The notes below the pieces were generated by a model. That model did no database searches. It was given only the letters and a program-made list of their open reading frames with translations, and had not been told where the DNA came from. A stretch of 64,000 nucleotides of DNA from Hypericibacter sp050729195 (GTDB lineage Bacteria > Pseudomonadota > Alphaproteobacteria > Dongiales > Dongiaceae), in the NCBI RefSeq assembly GCF_050729195.1, contig NZ_JBOHKS010000053.1:1-64000 (forward strand), in the 5' to 3' direction. The translations under genes and the position numbers were made by a program. Below, piece after piece: positions 1 through 9,510 of the stretch (within the stretch, counting starts at the first letter, position 1; every line of letters begins with the position of its first letter).

Positions 1-1548
<1,548 letters not shown>

Positions 1549-1578
1549 CCGGCCCGACGGCAGAAGGACAGATATTTC

Positions 1579-1818
1579 ATGGCGATGGACGCTGCCGAGC
1601 TGGAACGCCTGATCAAGGAAGCGCTGCCCGATGCGGTGATCGCGATCGAGGATCTGCGCGGCGACGGCGACCATTACGCGGCCCTGGTGAAGTCCCGGGC
1701 CTTCGCGGGCAAGACCCGCATCCAGCAGCATCAGATGGTCTATCAGGCGCTGCGCGGCCGGATGGGCGACGAGCTCCATGCCCTGGCCCTGCAGACCGGC
1801 CTGCCGGACGGCGCTTGA
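1579..1818 (+). CDS. BolA family protein
   Basis: A 79-residue protein of BolA size and composition. BolA proteins bind monothiol glutaredoxins and take part in iron-sulfur cluster trafficking and iron sensing. The family's conserved region is seen as DLRGDGDHYAALVKS followed by KTRIQQHQMVYQAL (residues 24-60). It lacks the long N-terminal extension of classical BolA and resembles the short alphaproteobacterial homologues next to purL. The next gene encodes a CGFS monothiol glutaredoxin, its expected partner, which supports both calls. The ATG start lies 30 bp after the purL stop. Confidence 0.93.
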   Translation: MAMDAAELERLIKEALPDAVIAIEDLRGDGDHYAALVKSRAFAGKTRIQQHQMVYQALRGRMGDELHALALQTGLPDGA

Positions 1819-1823
1819 GGCAT

Positions 1824-1835
1824 AGTCACGTGACT
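1824..1835. other. Perfect 12-bp palindrome between bolA and grx4
   Basis: The sequence AGTCACGTGACT is a perfect inverted repeat with no spacer, placed 5 bp after the bolA stop and 66 bp before the chosen grx4 start. It could be a regulator-binding site or chance. No T-run follows, so it is not an intrinsic terminator. Confidence 0.4.
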
Positions 1836-1900
1836 CGCATCATGCGGCCGGCGCGTTGGAGAGGCACGCCGGACGCTCCCGAGAGAGGATGAAGGATCCC

Positions 1901-2242
1901 ATGTCGACGACCAATCCCGTTTTCGAACGCATCAAGCAGGACATCACCGACAATGAAATCGTGCTCTTCATGAAGGGCACGCCGGTGTTCCCGCAATGCG
2001 GATTCTCCGCCGCCGTGGTCCAGGTGCTCACCCATCTGGGCGTCAAGTTCAAGGGCGTGGACATCCTGACCGACCCGAGCCTGCGCCAGGGCGTCAAGGA
2101 ATTCAGCAACTGGCCGACCATTCCCCAGCTCTATGTGAAGGGCGAGTTCGTCGGCGGCTGCGACATCGTGCGCGAGATGTACCAGTCGGGCGAGCTGCAG
2201 CAGCTCCTCTCCGAACGCGGCATCGCGCATAAGGCGGCGTAA
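1901..2242 (+). CDS. Grx4-family monothiol glutaredoxin
   Basis: A 113-residue monothiol glutaredoxin that carries a [2Fe-2S] cluster and delivers it with BolA partners in the cytoplasm. The active-site motif PQCGFS (residues 30-35) has the single cysteine typical of the CGFS class. The glutathione-binding segments WPTIPQLYVKGEFVGG and CDIV follow at residues 70-90. Start choice: ATG at 1901 has GAAGGA 4 bases upstream and gives the family-like N-terminus MSTTNPVFERIKQD. An in-frame TTG at 1856 and an ATG at 1889 are possible but have worse spacing. Confidence 0.95.
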   Translation: MSTTNPVFERIKQDITDNEIVLFMKGTPVFPQCGFSAAVVQVLTHLGVKFKGVDILTDPSLRQGVKEFSNWPTIPQLYVKGEFVGGCDIVREMYQSGELQQLLSERGIAHKAA

Positions 2243-2269
2243 CTGCCTTCCGGCTCCACGCGCTCGCTT

Positions 2270-2456
2270 CTCTTTCCTCTCCACCCGCGTAGCGGGGGAG
2301 AGGGTAGGGTGAGGGGGTGAAGAGGCACCCTCACCCAGCTCCGAGTAAGTCTCCGCTTCGCGTGCCGGCTTCGCCGGCGATCAGACAAGTAGCGGGCCTT
2401 CGCCCGCGGGCTAACTCTTCGCAACCCTCTCTCTCACTTCGTGAGGGCGAGGAAAA
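2270..2456. repeat. Intergenic REP-like palindromic repeat, copy 1
   Basis: The gap between grx4 and the next gene contains imperfect hairpin sequence built from CCTCTCCACCCGC and GCGGGGGAGAGGGTAGGG, then a second unit with CTCTCACTTCGTGAGGG near 2429-2446. Similar C-rich/G-rich dyads occur at 8547-8646 and 29366-29408, so this looks like one family of short interspersed palindromes. I see no gene in this gap. Confidence 0.6.
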
Positions 2457-2485
2457 GTCCGTCGGGCGCTTCGCCTGTCCCCGTT

Positions 2486-3517
2486 CTACCTGTCCGGCCC
2501 CAGCCGCACGATCATCTTGCCGAGATTGGCGCCGCTGAAGAGGCCGAGGAAGGCGTCGGGCGCCTTCTCGATCCCCTCGAACACCGTCTCGTGCCATTTG
2601 ACGCGGCCTTCCGCGATCCAGCGCGGCATGTCGAGCTCGAAGTCCGGGCCCATATCCTGCAGGTCCAGGAACAGGATGCCCTGCACCGTCAGGCGCCGGC
2701 GCACGATGCGCATGAGATTGGGCGGGCCCGGCGTGCGCGCGTTATAGGCCCCGATCATGCCGCACATGATGATGCGGCCATGCACCTTCATATTGTCGAG
2801 CGCCGCCTCCAGATGGGCGCCGCCGACATTCTCGAAATAGATGTCGATGCCGTCGGGTGTCAGGCGCTTCAGCTCGGCGCCGAGATCGCTCACGGCCTTG
2901 TAGTCGATGACGTGATCGAGGCCCCCCACCTCCTTCAGCCATTTCGTCTTCTCGAGGCCGCCGGCGCTGCCGATCACATGACAGCCTTTGATCTTCGCGA
3001 TCTGGCAGACGACGCTGCCGACGGCACCCGCGGCTCCCGACACGAACACGGTCTGGCCGCGCTTGGGCTGGCCATGGCGCAGGAGCCCGCCATAGGCGGT
3101 GTGGCCCGGCATGCCGAGCACACCCAGATAGGCCGTCAACGGCGCCGCCTTGCCATCGACCGGCGAGAGCTGATCGCCCGCCGCCACGAAGGCCTCGCGC
3201 CAGCCCAGCATCGAGGTGACATAGGCGCCGACCGGATAGGTGCCGTCGCGCGAGGCCATGACCTGGCCGACCGCCTCGCCCAGCAAAGGCTGGCCCAGCT
3301 CGAAGGGCGGGACGTAGCTGTCGCGGGCGCCCGTCATGCGGCCGCGCATATAGGGGTCGACCGACATGGCGATGTTGCGCACCACCATCTGCCCGTCGGC
3401 CAGATCGGGCAGCGTGACTTCGACGAGGTCGAAGTCGTCGCGCGCCGGCATCCCCTGGGGATAGCGCTTCAGGCGGATCTCGCGGCTGGTCTTGGGCGGA
3501 TGGCTGCCAGGTGCCAT
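2486..3517 (-). CDS. NADP-dependent oxidoreductase, MDR superfamily (PTGR/leukotriene B4 dehydrogenase-like)
   Basis: A 343-residue zinc-independent medium-chain reductase, probably reducing the double bond of alpha,beta-unsaturated carbonyl compounds with NADPH. Seen: SVDPYMRGRM near residue 52, the nucleotide-binding motif GAAGAVGS at 161-168, and YFENVGG in the second half, a hallmark of this subfamily. The start at 3517 is preceded by AGAGAGGTGG, a strong ribosome site; an earlier in-frame start at 3535 has none. It is transcribed leftward. The substrate cannot be told from sequence. Confidence 0.9.
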   Translation of the reverse strand: MAPGSHPPKTSREIRLKRYPQGMPARDDFDLVEVTLPDLADGQMVVRNIAMSVDPYMRGRMTGARDSYVPPFELGQPLLGEAVGQVMASRDGTYPVGAYVTSMLGWREAFVAAGDQLSPVDGKAAPLTAYLGVLGMPGHTAYGGLLRHGQPKRGQTVFVSGAAGAVGSVVCQIAKIKGCHVIGSAGGLEKTKWLKEVGGLDHVIDYKAVSDLGAELKRLTPDGIDIYFENVGGAHLEAALDNMKVHGRIIMCGMIGAYNARTPGPPNLMRIVRRRLTVQGILFLDLQDMGPDFELDMPRWIAEGRVKWHETVFEGIEKAPDAFLGLFSGANLGKMIVRLGPDR

Positions 3518-3600
3518 GGGCCACCTCTCTCGCAAAGAATGATCTTGCGAGCTTAATCGAACGGCGTCGAGAGGTCAGGCCGCGCGGGAACTCACTTCGC

Positions 3601-4410
3601 TCACGCGGCGCGTGCCTGGTCAGGACGTAGATCGCCCCAGGCATAGGAGGCCATGCTGAGGCTGCCATGGGCGAAGCTGCGATGGATCGGACGACCCGCC
3701 TCGCCTTCGCCGGCACCCAGCGCCACGAAGAAGGGCAGGAAATGCTCGTCGCGCGGATGGGCCTGCCGGCCCTCGGGCTTGAGACGCCGATATTCGATCA
3801 GGCTGGCGGCATCCTGGGCCGCGATCCGGTCGGCCAGCCAATCGTCGAAGCCGGTCGCCCAGTCCGCCGGCGTCTCGCGATCGACGCCGAACTGACGCAG
3901 ATTATGGACCGCCCCGCCGCTCGCCAGGATCAGGACCCCCTCCCTGCGCAGGGGCTTGAGGGCGCGGCCCATGGCGAAGTGGTGGCCGGGGCCGGCCGGA
4001 TGCTGGATCGAGAGCTGCGTCACCGGAATGTCGGCGCCGGGATAGATCAGCAGCAGCGGGTTCCAGGCGCCATGATCGAGGCCCCGGCTGGGGTCGGTGC
4101 TGGTGGAGAGCCCCGCGGCGTTCAACAGCGCCTGGGTGCGCTCGGCCAGGGCCGGCGCGCCCGGCGCCTTATAGGCCAGACGGTAGAGGGCCTCGGGGAA
4201 GCCGTGGAAATCATGGATGGTCTCGGGCTCGGGGGCCGTGCTGACGGCCGGCGCCGATGTCTCCCAATGGGCCGAGACACAGAGGATCGCCTCGGGCCGC
4301 GGCAGCCGCGCGCCCAGGCCCGCCATGAAATCGCGCGCCGGAATCTCCTCGAAGGGGAGCATCGGCGAGCCATGGGAGAGGAAGAGAACGGGGAGTGTCT
4401 TGTCGGTCAT
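3601..4410 (-). CDS. DODA-type extradiol ring-opening dioxygenase (LigB superfamily)
   Basis: A 269-residue class III extradiol dioxygenase related to 4,5-DOPA dioxygenase and E. coli YgiD. Metal-site histidines sit in LSHGSPM (H13) and SAHWET (H48). GLDHGAW (H113) and DEHFLPFFVALG near residue 227 are also conserved in the family. The length is normal. It lies 83 bp upstream of the oxidoreductase gene on the same strand and could be cotranscribed with it, but the spacing is loose. No clear ribosome site is seen. The family is often annotated from homology only, so the true catechol substrate is unknown. Confidence 0.9.
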   Translation of the reverse strand: MTDKTLPVLFLSHGSPMLPFEEIPARDFMAGLGARLPRPEAILCVSAHWETSAPAVSTAPEPETIHDFHGFPEALYRLAYKAPGAPALAERTQALLNAAGLSTSTDPSRGLDHGAWNPLLLIYPGADIPVTQLSIQHPAGPGHHFAMGRALKPLRREGVLILASGGAVHNLRQFGVDRETPADWATGFDDWLADRIAAQDAASLIEYRRLKPEGRQAHPRDEHFLPFFVALGAGEGEAGRPIHRSFAHGSLSMASYAWGDLRPDQARAA

Positions 4411-4506
4411 GGCGCTAGAGATAGCGTTTCCGACTCCGAACTTCCATGACCCACTCCCCGGTAACCTGCTCTCCCGACGGTGCCCGGCAGGGAGCCGTTT
4501 TGAGGC

Positions 4507-5181
4507 TCAGATGGTCGGCTTTTGCTGCTTGGCGCGCGCCAGGCGCTCCAGCACCGGCTTGGCATGGACGGAGTTGCCCATGAGCTGGGCCCAGGGGACG
4601 ATCATCGTCATCTGCTTCAGCTCCGTCATCCACTCATTCGCATAGCCCAGATCCTTGGTCTCCGGATAGCAGGGCATGCCGGCGGTATAGTGCAGGAGCT
4701 TCGCCGGCTTCGGCGGGTCATACATCACGAGATGATTCCATTCCGGCGGCAGTGCCCCGATCTTGTCGGTCCAGGCGATGCCGTGCAGCCCTTCGGCCGT
4801 CTCGAGATATTCCGGCGTGAGCTTGCGATTGTCCGGATGACCGCAATTGAAGAGGATCACCGAGGCCCATTCGAAACGGGCGCCGTTCTTGACCACCATC
4901 ACGGCCTGATTCTCGTCGGCCAGATCGAACAGCTCGGCGATGTCGCCCTGCACCAGCATGTCGAGATCGAGGAAGAGAGCCCAACCCTCGAAGTTGCAAA
5001 GCTGCGGCACGAGGAAGCGCGAATAGGTGAAGGGCGTGAGGCCCATGCGCTTGATCGGCAGCTGCTGGATCACCAGCGGCGTGACGGCGACGGGTCGCGT
5101 CGAGCGCCGCATGAGCGAGAATTGCAGCACATTGTAAGCGACCGGCTGACGCGGGTCGTAGCCAATGAAGACACGCAGCAT
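4507..5181 (-). CDS. Small glycosyltransferase-like protein with DxD motif
   Basis: A 224-residue protein with the N-terminal pattern of GT-A/GT8-like transferases: RVFIGYDPRQP at residues 3-13 and a metal/nucleotide-sugar-binding DLDML at 72-76. The tail is basic and ends without a membrane segment. It is the third gene of a leftward operon, starting 45 bp after the second of two TPR-glycosyltransferase genes, with GAGGGC upstream of its ATG. Family assignment to a specific GT class is tentative, but sugar transfer is the most likely role given motif and neighbours. Confidence 0.75.
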   Translation of the reverse strand: MLRVFIGYDPRQPVAYNVLQFSLMRRSTRPVAVTPLVIQQLPIKRMGLTPFTYSRFLVPQLCNFEGWALFLDLDMLVQGDIAELFDLADENQAVMVVKNGARFEWASVILFNCGHPDNRKLTPEYLETAEGLHGIAWTDKIGALPPEWNHLVMYDPPKPAKLLHYTAGMPCYPETKDLGYANEWMTELKQMTMIVPWAQLMGNSVHAKPVLERLARAKQQKPTI

Positions 5182-5226
5182 CTTTGCCCTCGTTCCGCCT
5201 CTGCGGGATTGAATCTCTCTCAGGCC

Positions 5227-6927
5227 TCAGGATAAAGCCTGCCCGCCCCTCTTGGAAGCAATCCTCTCTGCCAGCCTGGCGGTTAATTCAGCGATAACAG
5301 GGTCCCAATCGCCGGGCCGAGTCTGGCGGAAAAGCTGCAGGCTGGGCCACCAGAGGCAGTCGGTGCGCTCCAGGAGCCAGCGCCATTCCGGCGGGTGCGG
5401 CAACATCACCCAGCAAGGCACGCCCAGCGCGCCCGCCATATGGGCCGTGCTGTTGTCGATGGTGACGACCAGATCGAGCGCCGCGATCTGGGCGGCCCAT
5501 CCATCGAGATCGTTCCAGACATCGATCTCGGGATCCTGCCACAGCTCGATCCCCTGATCGGCAAGGCTCGCGATCGCCGCGGCATGATCGCCATATTGCA
5601 AGCTGATGAAACGCGCACCCGGATGGCGCAACAGCGGCGTCAACTTCGACAAGGGGAGTTGGCGGCGCAAGCCCGCATTGGGCGCGGTGGTGTGCCAGGC
5701 GATGCCGACGCGCAACCGATCGCCGCCATAGCGCGACCTCAGCGCGTCTCGGCGTTCCAGATCGGCCGTGAGATAAGCAGCGCCCGGCGCGAAGCTCGCC
5801 AGATCGGGCCGCAAATGCCGCATCAACGAGCCGGCCGGACATTGCGCGGCGATATCGGCGGGCCATTGCAAGACTGCCGATCCTTCGGGCGGCCGGGCGA
5901 CGAACTCGATGGCCGGCAGCGAGCGGCGGAATAAGGCGAGCAGCCGGGCATCGCATTCGACCAGCAGCTTCATCTCGCGCGCGAGTTCCGGCAGCAGACC
6001 GAGGAACATCAGCTCGTCACCCACGCCCTGCTCGTTCCAGATCAGGAGACGCCCCGCCAGACCGCGCTGGCCGTTCCATCGAGCTTGCGGATAGCGCGCG
6101 GTCTTGGACTGCATCGGCGGCGTGCGCAAGCGCCATTCATAGGCCTCCCAGCCTTCCTGGAAGCGGCCGAGCAGCAGGAGCATGAAAGATTCGAAGTGAT
6201 GCGCCTCCACATTCTGCGGCGCCACCGCCTGTGCCCGGCGATAGACCGCGATGGCCTCCTCGAAACGGTCCACCAGCGTCAGGCTGTTGCCGAGATTGAG
6301 CAGCAGATCGACATTCGAGGGGTTGGTCGCCAACCCTTTTCGATAAAGTGCGATCGCCTCGTCGCTCTCGCCGCGCGCCTGCAACAGGAGGCCGAGATTG
6401 TTGATCGCACCAGCCAAGTCCGGCTTGAGCGCCAGCGCCGCGCGATAATGCGTGCGGGCATCGTCGAGCTGGCCCGCATGCTGAAGGACGCGGGCCAGAT
6501 TGAAATACAGGTCGGCCTGGTCGCCATGGCGGGCGAGGCCCTCGCGAAAGACGGCGATCGCGTCACCGTCGCTTCCGGAATCGGCGAGGACATTGCCGAG
6601 ATTGACGCGGGCCGCCAGATAGTCGGGACGCAAGGCGAGCGCGCGCCGGTAATGGGCCGCCGCCTCGCTGCCGCGGCCCGCATGCTGCAAGGCCAGGGCC
6701 AGATTGTAATGCGCGGTCGGATCGTTGGATTTCGCCTTCGCCACCCGGCCGAGATGCTGCACCGCCTCGTCATGAACGCCGCGCTGGTCGAGCAGAAGTC
6801 CCAGCAGCATGGCGATGTCCGTATTGCCGGGCGCCGCCGCCAAAAGATGCCGATAAGCGGCCTCGGCCTCGGCGAGGCGGCCGGCCTTGTGCTGGGCGAA
6901 GGCGATGGCGAGCGGCGACTGGCTCAT
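5227..6927 (-). CDS. TPR repeat protein with C-terminal GT-B glycosyltransferase-like domain (paralogue 2)
   Basis: 566 residues. About eight tetratricopeptide repeats fill residues 1-290; several units carry the pattern Y..AL.L.PD...A..NLG. The C-terminal half (about 300-566) begins with LLIWNEQGVGDELMFL and holds TIDNSTAHMAGALGVPCW, a sugar-nucleotide-site motif like that of GT9 and O-GlcNAc-transferase-like proteins. The start at 6927 overlaps the stop of the upstream gene by ATGA, showing translational coupling; longer N-terminal readings would run through that gene. It is a close paralogue of the upstream gene. Likely a protein or envelope glycosyltransferase; the acceptor is unknown. 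Confidence 0.85.
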   Translation of the reverse strand: MSQSPLAIAFAQHKAGRLAEAEAAYRHLLAAAPGNTDIAMLLGLLLDQRGVHDEAVQHLGRVAKAKSNDPTAHYNLALALQHAGRGSEAAAHYRRALALRPDYLAARVNLGNVLADSGSDGDAIAVFREGLARHGDQADLYFNLARVLQHAGQLDDARTHYRAALALKPDLAGAINNLGLLLQARGESDEAIALYRKGLATNPSNVDLLLNLGNSLTLVDRFEEAIAVYRRAQAVAPQNVEAHHFESFMLLLLGRFQEGWEAYEWRLRTPPMQSKTARYPQARWNGQRGLAGRLLIWNEQGVGDELMFLGLLPELAREMKLLVECDARLLALFRRSLPAIEFVARPPEGSAVLQWPADIAAQCPAGSLMRHLRPDLASFAPGAAYLTADLERRDALRSRYGGDRLRVGIAWHTTAPNAGLRRQLPLSKLTPLLRHPGARFISLQYGDHAAAIASLADQGIELWQDPEIDVWNDLDGWAAQIAALDLVVTIDNSTAHMAGALGVPCWVMLPHPPEWRWLLERTDCLWWPSLQLFRQTRPGDWDPVIAELTARLAERIASKRGGQALS

Positions 6928-8456
6928 CGGGAACGCTGTCCGACATGAAGGGCCAGCGCCTTGGCCATCTCGGCGATCGGGCCCTTCCATTCCCGCCATG
7001 TCTTCTGCCGGAAGAGCCGCAAGGAGGGCCACCAGACGCAGCCCTCGCCTTCGAGCAGCCAGCGCCATTCGGGGGGCTGCGGCAGCAGCACCCAGGCCGG
7101 AACGCCCAGCGCGCCGGCCATATGGACGGCGCTGTTGTCGATGCCGATGACCAGATCGAGGGCGGCCGCTTGTGCCGCGAAGTCGTCGAGACTCTGGATC
7201 TGATCGATCTTCGGATCCTGCAGCAGCTCGACGCCCGCTTCGGCTTTGAGCTTCGCGACCGCCTCGCGATGATCGCCATATTGCAGGCTGATGAAGCGGA
7301 CACCCGGTATCTGCAGAATCGGCAGCAGCTCGTCGAGCTTGATGCGGCGCTGCGCGGTCGGTTCGTTCTTCGTGGTATGCCAGGCGATCCCGACATTCAG
7401 CCTGTCGCTCCCGTAGCGTGCCTGGCAGCGGTCGCGCTTCTCGGGGTCAGGCTGGAGATAAGCGCCGCCGCGGCCGGCGAAGCTGGCGCGGTCCGGCCGC
7501 AGCCAGCGGCCGAGACTACCGGCGGCGATCTGGGCGCGGATGTCGGGGGCTTTCAGCCGCGCCGGCAAGGGATCGGCACGCGCCACCAGCTCGACCTTCG
7601 GCAGCGCGCGGGCAAAGAGCGGCAGCAATCGCGGATCGCATTCCAGCACGCAGTCCATCGTCGCGGCGAGCTCCGGCAGCAGGCTCGCGAACATGATCTC
7701 GTCGCCGACACCCTGCTCGCTCCAGACCAGCAGCTTGCCGTCGGGAAGAGCGCCGCCATCCCAGACAGGCTGCGGGAAGAGCCGGCCGCGATCGGCGCTC
7801 TCCTCGCGGGTGCGCCAGCGCCATTCATAACCGCGCCAGCCCGCCTCGAACCGGCCGAGCAGGAGCTGGAGCTGAGCCTCGGACCAATGCGCCCGGGCGT
7901 AATCCGGATCGATGCGGGCCGCCTCCTTGAAGGCCAGCAGGGCCGGCTCGTTACGCGCCAGGATCTTGAGATTGAGACCCATATTGACGAGTGCGTCGGG
8001 AAAATCCGGCCGCGCGGCCAGCGCCCGCTGGAACAGCTTGATTCCGTTCTCGAGATCGCCCCGCGTGCTGAAGAAGAGCCCGACGCTGTTGAGCGCGTCG
8101 GCATGGCGGGGATCGAGCCGCAGCACGCTCTTGTAGATGTCGATCGCCTCGCGCAGCCGGCCCGCACGCTGATAGGCACGGCCCAGGCTGTAATGGAGAG
8201 AGGCCGATTCCGGATGGCGGCGAACCGCCGGTTCCAACAAGCCGATCGCCTCCTCGACCGAACCCTGATCGCGCAGGCTGTCGCCGAGGCCCGACAGGGC
8301 TTCGGTCGAGCCTGGTTGCTGGAGAAGCGCCTGGCGGAAACCAGCCACGGCCTCAGGCCATCGCTCCGCCGCCTGATGGGCCTTGGCAGCCGCCAGCTCT
8401 GACAGGGCCGCCGCTCCTGGCACGGCGGCGGCAGCCGAATCGTCGGATGCGGTCAT
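6924..8456 (-). CDS. TPR repeat protein with C-terminal GT-B glycosyltransferase-like domain (paralogue 1)
   Basis: 510 residues and first gene of the leftward three-gene operon. TPR units occupy about residues 20-230, followed by a C-terminal domain with VWSEQGVGDEIMFA and GIDNSAVHMAGALGVPAW. It shares long blocks with the next gene, including RFISLQYGDH and PPEWRWLLE, so the pair arose by duplication. The start at 8456 (MTASDD) is chosen because GAGGA lies 8 bases upstream and because a longer reading would translate the palindromic repeat at 8547-8646. It lacks a signal peptide and is probably cytoplasmic. Confidence 0.85.
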   Translation of the reverse strand: MTASDDSAAAAVPGAAALSELAAAKAHQAAERWPEAVAGFRQALLQQPGSTEALSGLGDSLRDQGSVEEAIGLLEPAVRRHPESASLHYSLGRAYQRAGRLREAIDIYKSVLRLDPRHADALNSVGLFFSTRGDLENGIKLFQRALAARPDFPDALVNMGLNLKILARNEPALLAFKEAARIDPDYARAHWSEAQLQLLLGRFEAGWRGYEWRWRTREESADRGRLFPQPVWDGGALPDGKLLVWSEQGVGDEIMFASLLPELAATMDCVLECDPRLLPLFARALPKVELVARADPLPARLKAPDIRAQIAAGSLGRWLRPDRASFAGRGGAYLQPDPEKRDRCQARYGSDRLNVGIAWHTTKNEPTAQRRIKLDELLPILQIPGVRFISLQYGDHREAVAKLKAEAGVELLQDPKIDQIQSLDDFAAQAAALDLVIGIDNSAVHMAGALGVPAWVLLPQPPEWRWLLEGEGCVWWPSLRLFRQKTWREWKGPIAEMAKALALHVGQRSR

Positions 8457-8546
8457 CCCTCGATCATCCTCGCGACCGCCTTCCAATGGCGGCGATTCAG
8501 AGTAATGGAAGGGGGTGCGTGGAACCATGATGATGGGTTGCTCTTT

Positions 8547-8646
8547 CGATCCCCTCCCCCCTCGTGGGGGAGGGATAGGGAGGGGGCTGCTCGGTGATCG
8601 CGTCATCCCCCTTCCTAACCTTCCCCCGCAAAGCGGGGGAAGGGAC
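8547..8646. repeat. Intergenic REP-like palindromic repeat, copy 2
   Basis: Two adjacent dyads: CCCCTCCCCCCTCGTGGGGGAGGG, seen around 8552-8575, and CTTCCCCCGCAAAGCGGGGGAAG around 8622-8644, joined by TAGGGAGGGGGCTGCTCGGTGATCG. The arrangement (hairpin, TAGGGAGGG linker, second hairpin) resembles copies at 2270-2456 and 29366-29408. Confidence 0.65.
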
Positions 8647-8667
8647 TAGGCCCAGCACGCCCCAACG

Positions 8668-8697
8668 AAAAAGGCCGGCCCCTGGGGGCCGGCCTTT
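8668..8697 (-). terminator. Rho-independent terminator of rpsD
   Basis: A perfect 13-bp stem (AAAGGCCGGCCCC paired with GGGGCCGGCCTTT, bases 8670-8682 and 8685-8697) sits 25 bp past the rpsD stop. Read leftward it runs into TTTTTCGTTGG, giving a U-tract. The symmetric stem could also stop rightward transcripts, but no rightward gene ends here. Confidence 0.88.
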
Positions 8698-8722
8698 CGC
8701 AAACCATCGTTCCTTCGGCGGA

Positions 8723-9337
8723 TCAGCGCGAATAGAACTCGACCACCAGATGCGGTTCCATCTGAACCGGGTAGGGCACGTCGGCCAGCGCCGGGACGCG
8801 CACGAACTTGGCGCGCATGCCCTTATGGTCCGCTTCGATATAGTCCGGCACATCGCGCTCGTTCGAGGCCGCGGCCTCGAGCACGACGGCGAGCTGCTTG
8901 GAGCGGTCCTTCACTTCGATGATGTCGCCTTCCTTCACCTGGTAGGAAGGAATATTGACGCGTTTGCCATTGACCTTGATGTGGCCGTGATTGACGAACT
9001 GGCGCGCGGCGAAAACGGTCAGCACGAACTTGGCGCGATAGACCAGGGCGTCGAGGCGACGCTCCAACAGGCCCACCAGATTCTCGCCGGTGTCGCCACG
9101 GCGGCGCGCGGCCTCTTCATACATGCGGCGGAACTGGCGCTCGCCGATATTGCCGTAATAGCCCTTGAGCCGCTGCTTCGCCATCAGCTGGAGGCCGAAG
9201 TCGGACGGCTTCTTGCGGCGCTGGCCATGCTGGCCCGGGCCATATTCGCGCTTGTTGAGCGGGCTCTTGGGACGGCCCCAGAGATTCACATTGAGGCGTC
9301 GGTCGATCTTGTATTTGGATTCGGCGCGCTTTGTCAC
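8723..9337 (-). CDS. rpsD: 30S ribosomal protein S4
   Basis: 204 residues, full length for S4, a primary 16S rRNA-binding protein that starts small-subunit assembly. The S4 N-terminal domain (YKIDRRLNVNLWG, then REYGPGQHGQRR) and the S4 RNA-binding fold (RLDALVYRAKF and VNHGHIKVNGKRVNIPSY, residues 93-130) are clear. The start codon is GTG at 9337 with AAAGGA upstream. It is monocistronic: a consensus promoter lies at 9461-9489 and a strong terminator follows. No zinc-binding cysteine cluster is present. Confidence 0.98.
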   Translation of the reverse strand: MTKRAESKYKIDRRLNVNLWGRPKSPLNKREYGPGQHGQRRKKPSDFGLQLMAKQRLKGYYGNIGERQFRRMYEEAARRRGDTGENLVGLLERRLDALVYRAKFVLTVFAARQFVNHGHIKVNGKRVNIPSYQVKEGDIIEVKDRSKQLAVVLEAAASNERDVPDYIEADHKGMRAKFVRVPALADVPYPVQMEPHLVVEFYSR

Positions 9338-9384
9338 CGGTGGTTCCTTTGTCTGTTTGTTGTCCCGATAGTTCCATCCCAGAC

Positions 9385-9400
9385 GTCCGTTTCCGGACGC
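9385..9400 (-). promoter_or_regulatory. GAAA-tetraloop hairpin in the rpsD leader
   Basis: Read leftward, the rpsD leader contains CGTCCG-GAAA-CGGACG, a perfect 6-bp stem closed by a GNRA loop. A second GTCCG lies just upstream (about 9402-9410) and could compete for the same CGGAC strand. S4 represses its own mRNA in several bacteria, so an autoregulatory structure is possible, but this is inference. Confidence 0.4.
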
Positions 9401-9460
9401 AGGCGGACGGGATCACGGCCCAATGGCGCAAGATCCACTTTCTCGGGAATGAGGCGGCAG

Positions 9461-9489
9461 GTTGTAGCCGCTGCCGGCCGGCCTGTCAA
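9461..9489 (-). promoter_or_regulatory. Sigma-70 promoter of rpsD
   Basis: On the minus strand TTGACA (9489-9484), a 17-base spacer and TACAAC (9466-9461) match a housekeeping promoter closely. It lies about 125 bp upstream of the rpsD GTG start and just after the end of trmJ, giving rpsD an independent transcript with a leader of roughly 115 bases. Confidence 0.75.
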
Positions 9490-9510
9490 AGCCGATTAAA
9501 TGATGTGAAT

